DNA from: Antitrichia curtipendula
Lineage: Eukaryota > Streptophyta > Bryopsida > Hypnales > Leucodontaceae
Length of the DNA: 64,000 nt
Direction: 5' to 3'
NCBI GenBank assembly: GCA_951230915.1
Contig: OX579633.1
Span: 7,104,145 to 7,168,144 of the forward strand
Positions 56,307-64,000 of the stretch are shown in pieces (positions within the stretch are counted from its first letter, which is position 1; each line of letters starts with the position of its first letter). A model generated the notes under the pieces. The model searched no databases. It had not been told where the DNA came from and saw only the letters and a program-made list of their open reading frames with translations. A program made the translations under genes and the position numbers.

Positions 56307-59242
56307 TACCCCCTAAAGGACCAAATTGGTTTTTTTTGGCAACATAGCAATTTGGGGTAGCTCACTACAAATGAGATTTTTTTTTTCTTTGAAATTTCAA
56401 ACAACACTAGTGTACCTTGTATCGTTGCCACAGCCAAGATAAGAGTAAAAATAATATTTTAATATTTTACTTTAGAGAAACTTTGAAATTCAATAAATTT
56501 AACACCATAGTGTAATAGGTTACATTCTTGTTACAAATAGAATGCTTTATAGAGTGTAAGGGTTTGTTTTGAGATGTTTGAACATGCCATATGAAATATA
56601 TGTTTTTTCCAAAATAAAAAATAAAAAAATAAAAAAATATAATAAAAAAAAATCTTAACTTTCACATCAAAGGTCCAAATGCTACAAAACATGATCGAAC
56701 AGAAAACTCTATGGGGTTTTGTTTGTAGCCTTTGGACATGTGATGTGAAATTTATGTTCCTAAAAAAATAAAAATAAAAATAATTCTATTTTCTAATTTT
56801 TTTAAATCATAACTTTCACATTGTGGGTTCAAACGCCATAAAACTAGCATGAATAGAAAGGAGTGCAAAGGCTATTTTGACATGTGGTGTGAAAGTTATG
56901 ATTTTTCTAATATTAAAGGTAATCTATTTTTAGACCCATTTTGACCCGTTTTGACCCATTTCATACTGGTTTGATGAAAATAAAAAATAATTTAAATCAA
57001 TTTCTGATTCATAAAAACTTTGAAATTCAATAACTTTCACACTGTTTGTTCAAACACCGCAAAACAAAGTCCGTGCACCCCTCTTTGGCAAGAATTTGAG
57101 CGGTACCAAGAGCGCTATCGGACGCCTTCCATTTTGTTAATTCAATAGCTCAATGTGTCAAACAAAACAAAACAAATCAAAACAAACAATCTAATTTAAG
57201 GTATAGACTAGTGAGCCATGTGTCGTTGCCACAACCAAAATTAAAGTAAAATAACTTTTTACATTTTACTTTTTAAAATGTTTGAAAGTCAATAGCTTTC
57301 ACACTATAGAATGAGAGGTTGCGTTCTTACTACAAATAAAAATAAAAATAATAAAAAGGTTTTATGTACAAGAGTGCAAAGGCTTTGTTTTGTGGCACTT
57401 GGACATACAATATAAAAGTTATGTTTGTTTGTTTTTCAAAGAAGAGATAATTTTATTTAATTTTATAAATTTGAAGAGTCCATAACTTTCACACCATTTC
57501 GACCTGTTTTGATCCATTTCATGCCGGTTTGATGAAAACAAAAAATAATTTAAATCAATTTCCAAATTCATAAAAACTTTGAAATTCAATATCTTTCACA
57601 CTATATGTCCAAACGCCATGAATCAAAGTCCATGCACCCCTCCTTGCCAAGAGCTTTCAAGTAGTACCAAGAGCGCTATTGGACACCTTCCGGTTTGTTA
57701 GATTTCAATGTGTCAAACAAAACAAAACAAAACAAACAACCTATCTTAAGGAACAGATAGTATCTCTTGTGTCATTGCCACAACCAAAATAAGAATAAAA
57801 ATAATTTTCTAATTTTTTATTTTAGAAAGACTTTGAAATTCAATAAATTTAACATTGTAGTGTGATAGGTTGCATTTTTGGTACAAATAAAATGCTTTAT
57901 AGAATGTAGGGCTTTGTTTTGAGGTGTTTGGACATGCCATATGAAAGATATGACTTTTCCAAAATAAAATATTTATTTATTTATTTATTTAAATTTTAAA
58001 AATCTTAATTTTCACATCGAAGGTCCAAATGCTATGAAACTGGCATGAACAGTAAACTCTATGTAAAAAGGAATGCAAGGGTTTTGTTTTGTGGCCTTTG
58101 TACATGCAATGTGAAAGTTATGTTTCTTTGAAATAAAAGATAATCTATTTTTTCGACCCATTTCAACCCGTTTTGACCCATTTCATGTTGGTTTGATGAA
58201 AATAAAAAATAATTTAAATCAATTTCCGATTCATAAAAAAATTTGAATTGAATAACTTTTACACCATTTGTCCAAACGCCACGAAACAAAGTCCGTACAC
58301 CCCTCCTTGGCAAGAGCTTTCGAGCAGTACCACTTGGTTTGTTATATCTGAGTATCAAACAAAACAAAACAAAACAAACTAATTTAAGGTATAGATGTGC
58401 CCAAGGAGTAGCTTTAAGGCCCAATCATTTACATAACTTTTGACTACATGGTTAAAAAGTTATTGTTTGATATGTGATTTTTTTGAACTACAAACAACCT
58501 GAGCATTTCAAAAAAATTCTTATAAATCACTTTTATAAAAAATAAATTTATTTAATTGGTTCTCTAGATTTATATGTATGTGTAAGATTTGAATCATTCC
58601 ATTTTGATTGATGAGATGAAAGTTATGAAGAGTTTTAGTTTGTAGGCAATTATGGATTTTGTACTCTAAAATAAACTCTGAAGTTCTTTATTTTACTCAA
58701 TTTTCAATATTTTTGAAAAAAAATAAAATTATAGGATGTAGATTGTTTACTACAACATTACAACCATTAAGATTGGCATTTTTCAATTCCATAACTATAT
58801 TCTTATCAATTCAATATTTTAAATCATTATCTACTTCTTGCTACATTCTATTTTTTTTCCTATATGTTGTATAAATCCAAATGATTTGAAATTTTTCAAG
58901 CATGTACCCAACTTAGCTTGAAGAATGAATTCAAGAATCACCACCATTTTGGACATTTTTTCTTACAAATGTGGCTTGGTGAAGTGCAGCTGCCCGATTT
59001 TTCACAGGGGCAAGAAAAGGATTTTTGTCACTTCAAACGCTAATATCTTGCAATCTACATGGTGGAAATTTTTGAATTTTTTTTCACATCTTCTTAAACC
59101 AGTGTACTATAAGATCCAATGGTTACATATATCCAGGATTTAAAATATATATATATATATTTATAAATTTGGTACTTGTACTAGAAATGACAGTTTTAAA
59201 GAATTCCAGGTGAAAATATAGTAAAAAATCTTTAGGGGCTAA
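56307..59242 (+). mobile_element. Type-A TTAA element split by a 2-kb insertion
   Basis: The left part (56307-56407, ccccctaaaggaccaaattgg to caaacaacac) and right part (58397-59242, gtgcccaaggagtagc to ctttaggggctaa) join exactly as in the uninterrupted copies (acaacac-gtgcccgagg at about 48904-48920). The outer TTAA has decayed to tcta and ctaa, so this is an old copy. Confidence 0.85.
56408..58396. repeat. Three-unit tandem repeat nested in the type-A element
   Basis: Units of about 800, 550 and 640 bp start near 56408, 57208 and 57758. Each has the same order of blocks: gt-tcgttgccaca-ccaa, ctttgaaattcaata, gacccatttcat-ctggtttgatg, aaagtccgt-cacccctc, ggacgccttcc-ttttgtta, and a (caaaa)n run. 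Units 1 and 3 are most complete. No coding potential. Could be a satellite fragment or the interior of an unknown element. Confidence 0.75.
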
Positions 59243-60322
59243 TCCATAATCAAGTTGTACCAATCAACAATATATGCTAGTCCATCTTGAAGTCATCTTA
59301 CAATTTGGCATCTATATATATAGAGTACAAATTTATTCTATTTATTAGCAACCAAACAAGTAGACACGTTGACATGTCTTTGTTTTATTGAAGATAATCA
59401 TGTCCATTATGGTCCCTTCCCAATTGTGTCTTCTATCTATGCTCGTTCAACATTTCAGTTCATACATCTTGAATTGGTGGAGATAAAAAATGCATTTGGA
59501 CAAGGAATCCTAACAAATATTTGTATTTTAATTATAGAGCAGCTTTAGGGCACGCTAAAAAATGTATCGTTGTACTTCCCTATACCCGTAAAAAATGTAT
59601 CGTTGCAATATTTAGTTGAAAATGCATTGGAGACAAGTTGAATAGATGAATTTCTTGTGATTAATGTATGTAATTTTGTGCATATGAAGGCAGTTGTACT
59701 ATAGTAGTCTTGATGTTACATCATGGGGTGCAAGTAAAAATCCAATCCAACATTTTATGGAGTGCATAAAATTCTCTATATGCAAAAGTGGACATTTTTG
59801 ACAACCAAAGTAAAAGTATAATGATTTTTAGGATTTATCCAAGGTGGTTATATTGGATTTAATCTTTAATTTTGGAAAACACAAATGGTCTAAGTGATGG
59901 AAATGAAAATCGCAATTGTTAAAAATAATTTGCAATGTAGTACCAACTTTGCTACCATTTCACTAGTTAGATTCTATATTATAAATTATTTTTGATAACA
60001 TAGACAATCAAGATTAGAGTACTAATTAAAAAGCTTTTTCTACTACAATTTCAGCCTATATCATTGTGTGAAATGAGTCCATGATTTCTTAAATAAATTA
60101 AATTCAACTTCACCAAGTTTATTTATTTCTTCCTATACTTATGTCAAGTAATTTTAAAAAATCATAATTAAAGAAATTAAAGAAATTATAAATATTTAGT
60201 TGAAAAAACAAAGTATATTTTATCAATACAGTTCTATTAAAAGCAATCAAATGGAATAAAATAATATTGATTTGATGCCAATTTTATTTAGGGCATATAT
60301 TTGGATGTGCATTACATATTTA
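59243..60322. other. Gene-free spacer
   Basis: AT-rich, no element ends recognised. Confidence 0.4.
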
Positions 60323-61276
60323 TTAACCCCTAAAGGTTTTTGACTATGTTTTCACAAAAAAACGCTCCCAAACTGCCATTTCTAGTACAAGTACCAAATT
60401 TTGGAAAAAAAACATTCTTGGACACATGTAACCGTAGGATCTTGTAGTAAAATAGTTTGAGAAGACGTGGAAAAAATTTCAGAAATTTCCGCCGTGTAGA
60501 TTGCAAGATATTAGCATTTGAAGTAACAAAAACCCTTTTTTTGTCCCTGCGAAAAACCGGGCAGCTGCACTTCACATGGTCACATTTGTATGAAAAAATG
60601 TCCAAAATGATGGTAACTCTTTGGATTTATTCTTCAAAGCAAGTTAGCTACATGCTTGAAAATTTTCAGATCATTTGGAATTGTACAACATATAGGAAAA
60701 AAATAGTAAGTAGAAAGAAGTAGAAAATGATTCAAAACACTAAATTGTTAAGGATTTAATTATGGAATTGAAAAATGCCAATCCAAACGATTGTAATGTT
60801 GTAATAAACAATCTACACCTTCTGTTTATATTTTTTTCCAAAAATATTGAAAATTGAGTTAAATAAAGGACTTCAAAGTTTATTTTAGAGTAGAGATTCT
60901 ATAACTACCCGCAAACTACCCACAACTAAAATTCCTCATAACTTTCATCTCATAAATCAAAGTGGAATGATTCAAAGCTTTCCTTATGCACATAAATCTA
61001 GAGAACCAATTTCAAATTTTTATTTTTCTAGAAAATGATTTTTAAAGAAGTTTTTTTTGCTGCCCGGGCTGCCCGCCGAACAATGAAAACTACATATCAT
61101 ACCATAACGTTTTAACCATGTGGTCAAAAGTTATGAAAATTGTTGGGCCCTAAAGCTACTCCTTGGGCACATCTTGTGTGAAAATTTCAAAGAAAAAAAA
61201 TAAAAATTCCATTCGTGGTGAGCTGCCCAAAAACGCTATGTTGTCAAAAAACGGTGTTTGGTCCTTTAGGGGTTAA
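60323..61276 (-). mobile_element. TTAA-flanked element, type A (inverted twin of 44052-45024)
   Basis: Termini TTAACCCCTAAAGG and CCTTTAGGGGTTAA are perfect. Landmarks run in reverse order to 44052-45024 and agree almost base for base (for example gctgcccgggctgcccgccg). 954 bp, non-coding. Confidence 0.9.
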
Positions 61277-61971
61277 AGTTTAAGACATAAGTAATTGATG
61301 AATATTGCATCATGCTACCTAAAGATTCAATCAATATAGATTTGACTTCTCCCTTCAACCATAGAGACTGTACGATGTAAGTTAAATTTCAAAATCTTGT
61401 GCGGTTGATTTAAGTTTCAAAATCTTACATTTAAATTATAAGATGTTCAAAATTCTAATAGACAAGGGAGGTAAAGGCTTGAATTTCAGCCTGCTTATTT
61501 AAGATTTTAGTTACACTACTCTAGTTTCAATTTGCCTACTCAATAGTTGCAAAAGTATGTTTATTCTTGGTGGTAGGAGTGGTCGTAGTGAAGTAAATTT
61601 AGCCCATGGTGCACCTAAAGTCATTACTAAAATCCTCTCTACACTACTAACAACTAACACCTATTGTAATGCAATCATTCAATTCATTAATTCTTTATAA
61701 GCAGCTAGACCTTTAAATTTTTTTATCAACAAATGAATGCAAATATGTCTCATATACATATAAACTTGTTTTTAATATTTGTAATAATTTTTGTAGATTC
61801 TAGTATCAGTTCTTTAACAATTGTATAGTAATAATTTTCAAAATTTCCTTTGCAAATATCCTATTATTCAAAAGATAGAAGTACATTGCATCCCAAAAAA
61901 TAACTTTTGAAGTTGAAAGAGCTACCCTTCCAAAAAAACAAAAAAAACAAAAAAAAACAAAAAAAGGTAAA
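61277..61971. other. Gene-free spacer
   Basis: AT-rich. It ends in an (A)nC run next to the following element. Confidence 0.4.
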
Positions 61972-62896
61972 TTAACCCCTAAAGGACCAGCATGTGATTT
62001 CTCGCGGTATAGAAATTTTGGGCAGGTACCTGTGGCTGAAGATTTTCATATTTTTGGTTGAAATTCTAATAGAAGGTGGGGACAAGGAATATCTTTCATA
62101 TGCACTAAATTTCATGACATTTGGAAATACGAGTCAAAAGTTATGGCCTAATATGTTACTTTTTTTCTCAACCGGGCAGTCTGGGCAAATTTGAAAAAGT
62201 CACTTTTTTCAGAAACAAAAATTTGAAATTGGTTTTCTAGAGTTATATAAGCGTGGAAAGCTTTTAATCATTCCATTTGACCAATGAGTCAAAAGTTATG
62301 AGGAGTTTTAGTTTACGGGCAATTATGGAATCTGTACTCTAAAATAAACTTTGAAGTTCTTCATCTTACTCAATTTTCATTAGTTTTTGAAAAAAATAAA
62401 ATCATAGGATGTAGATTCTTTATTACAACATTTCGACTACTGGGATTGGCATTTTCCAATTCCATATCCAAATTCTTAACAATTTTAAATTTTGAATCAT
62501 TTTCTACTTTGTTCTACTTACAATTTTTTTCCTATATGTTGTACAATTCCAAATGATGTGAAATTTTTTAAGCATGTAGCCAACTTGTCTAGGGAAAAGA
62601 ATCCAAAGAAGCACCACCATTTTGGACATTTTTTCATAGAAAAGTGAGCTTCTGAAGTGCAGCTGCCCGTTTTTTCGCAAGGTCAAAAAAACAATTTCAG
62701 TGATTTTGAATGCTTATATTTTGCAATCCATGTGGTGGAAATTTCTGAAATTTTTACCGCATGCTCTCAAGTCAGCATACTACAAGATCCTACGGGGCTA
62801 CGGTTACATGTGTCAAAAAAAGATTTTTTTCAAAAATTTGGTACTTGTACTAAAAATGGCAGTTCTTGAATATAATTATGGAACTTTAGGGGTTAA
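61972..62896 (+). mobile_element. TTAA-flanked element, type A variant
   Basis: Starts TTAACCCCTAAAGGACCAGC and ends ggaactttaggggttaa. It pairs with 46105-47027 as a sub-type through gattttcatatttttgg-tgaaatt and the ctcaaccgggcagtctggg region. 925 bp. Confidence 0.85.
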
Positions 62897-63395
62897 AACA
62901 AAAAATATAATTATAATTTATTATCTCAAGCTTAGAGGGAAAAAACTCTTATAAAAATCACTTATTTTGAATTTGAAAAATATATTTTTTGTATTATTTA
63001 GTATATTTAATCATGTCAATTGAATATGTCAATAGAGCCTATTGATTATGATTCACAACTTTTGTTTAAACATTGGCAAAATTTTATTTTTCTTCATTGT
63101 ATTTTAAAATTCATCTTCATAATTTTGGAAACTTGAACTACCTCATAATCCTTAACTTCCAAGCGCTCAAATGTCCACTTGTTATATGATAAATTTTATA
63201 AAAAATATGCTTCATTCAATCAACTTTTATTGGTGAAGCTTCAAGAAAAATTAGGTAATATATCAATAGAAAGAATAAATAATTCTCTACATGAATCAAT
63301 GATATAGATATATTGAAGGATTTCCAATTATTCTTTTTATGACAAAATGCAAGTTGTCTCACAACTTTGTCCTTTATGTTATCATTTGCATGATT

Positions 63396-63768
63396 TTAAA
63401 TCCCTAAAGGACCGAATGACTGTTGAATGTATGCAAGTGATCTCATGTAGGTGTGTATAAAGTCATTTTTGAAGAATGTTCTTAAATTTTTGACATAAGG
63501 TGCAAATATGTATCCCTTAGCGGAAGTATAATTTTTTTTTTTGATGAGGAGTCTAAATCAAAAGCTATGTTGTCTTAAGCTTTTTAGGCAACCCGGATAG
63601 CTTCTAGCAGCATGTGCAGAACTCCTTCTATAATTTTGAAATTTGGTGAGTATATAACTTACATTCATGAAACAAGATGCAAATGTAAAAATATCCCCAT
63701 ATATATTGGGGGGGAGTGTGTAAAAAAACTAAGGGGATAGGTGTGAACACCATGTATTTTTTAGGGGG

Positions 63769-63815
<47 letters not shown>

Positions 63816-64000
63816 AATACACTATCATTATATAATTTCCTACTTTAGGTTATTAGAAAAGGGGCTTGCATTACTTATAATTCTAAATTGATATGATAAT
63901 TTAGATTAAAAAATAAATTCTACTACAAATTTTGTCCTACATTAAATTTCTTTCAAACTTTCTTTTCTTTCCCCGACTGATGATTACTTACAACTAGAAC
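63396..64000 (+). mobile_element. TTAA element, type-A-like, running off the window
   Basis: Starts taaatccctaaaggaccg. It keeps weak type-A features (gtgcaaatatgtatcccttag, gctttttaggcaacccggatagc). The right end is beyond the window. 62897-63395 holds nothing recognisable. Confidence 0.45.
63771..63814. repeat. (ATT)n microsatellite
   Basis: About 14-15 uninterrupted ATT units; likely polymorphic. Confidence 0.95.

Noticed and set aside
44691..62869. Recurring 65-90-codon ORF (MDIFSYKCD-VKCSCP-F...) in several places on both strands
   Set aside because: It lies at the same place in each type-A TTAA element and follows the DNA similarity. Lengths vary with frameshifts and there is no matching upstream exon or catalytic motif. 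Treated as part of the repeat, not a gene.

Overview
This is an AT-rich, intron-containing nuclear segment of a land plant. Five protein-coding loci can be supported, separated by long repeat-filled gaps. Three things place it in plants: a plastid-targeted P-class PPR gene, an RPM1-interacting-protein-13-like gene and an RPW8/CC-R-like gene. The sequence does not fix the clade. Gene sparsity and dense small DNA transposons would suit a bryophyte, lycophyte, fern or gymnosperm as well as a flowering plant. I saw no bacterial, organellar, tRNA or rRNA genes.

Layout. 1-14 kb has no convincing gene. It holds a perfect CACTA-type MITE (306-537), the 3' end of a non-LTR retroelement (about 4415-4735) and TTAA-flanked elements. 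14.99-19.4 kb carries two minus-strand genes: an intronless RPW8-like protein (14994-15851) and a two-exon plastid PPR protein (17405-19354). 19.9-22.9 kb is three TTAA-flanked elements in a row. 24.8-27.9 kb is a five-exon RIN13-like gene with a probable 3'-UTR intron. 29.5 kb is a near-perfect 44-bp minisatellite. 33.2-34.9 kb is a three-exon INO80C/IES6 gene. Directly upstream lies a degenerate copy of the promoter, first exon, first intron and start of exon 2 of a ribosomal protein gene. The intact version of that gene, RPL18A, lies at 38.6-40.5 kb. From 41 kb to the end I see no gene, only nested and inverted transposon copies.

The main repeat system is a set of roughly 0.6-1 kb non-coding elements. 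Their termini read TTAA-CCCCTAAAGG ... CCTTTAGGGG-TTAA. At least four internal sequence types (called A, B, C and D here) share these ends. Three places show two elements meeting head to head across one shared TTAA, as expected if TTAA is the duplicated target. No transposase is visible. A second group begins TAAGGTAG and is flanked by TA. A third is CACTA-type with exact 3-bp target duplications.

Functionally, RPL18A (translation), INO80C (chromatin remodelling) and the plastid PPR (organelle RNA) are housekeeping. The RPW8-like and RIN13-like genes, about 9 kb apart, both belong to families linked to NLR immunity in other plants. Nothing else in the sequence ties them together. The most interesting points are the ribosomal-protein promoter captured in front of INO80C and the TTAA-targeting element families.
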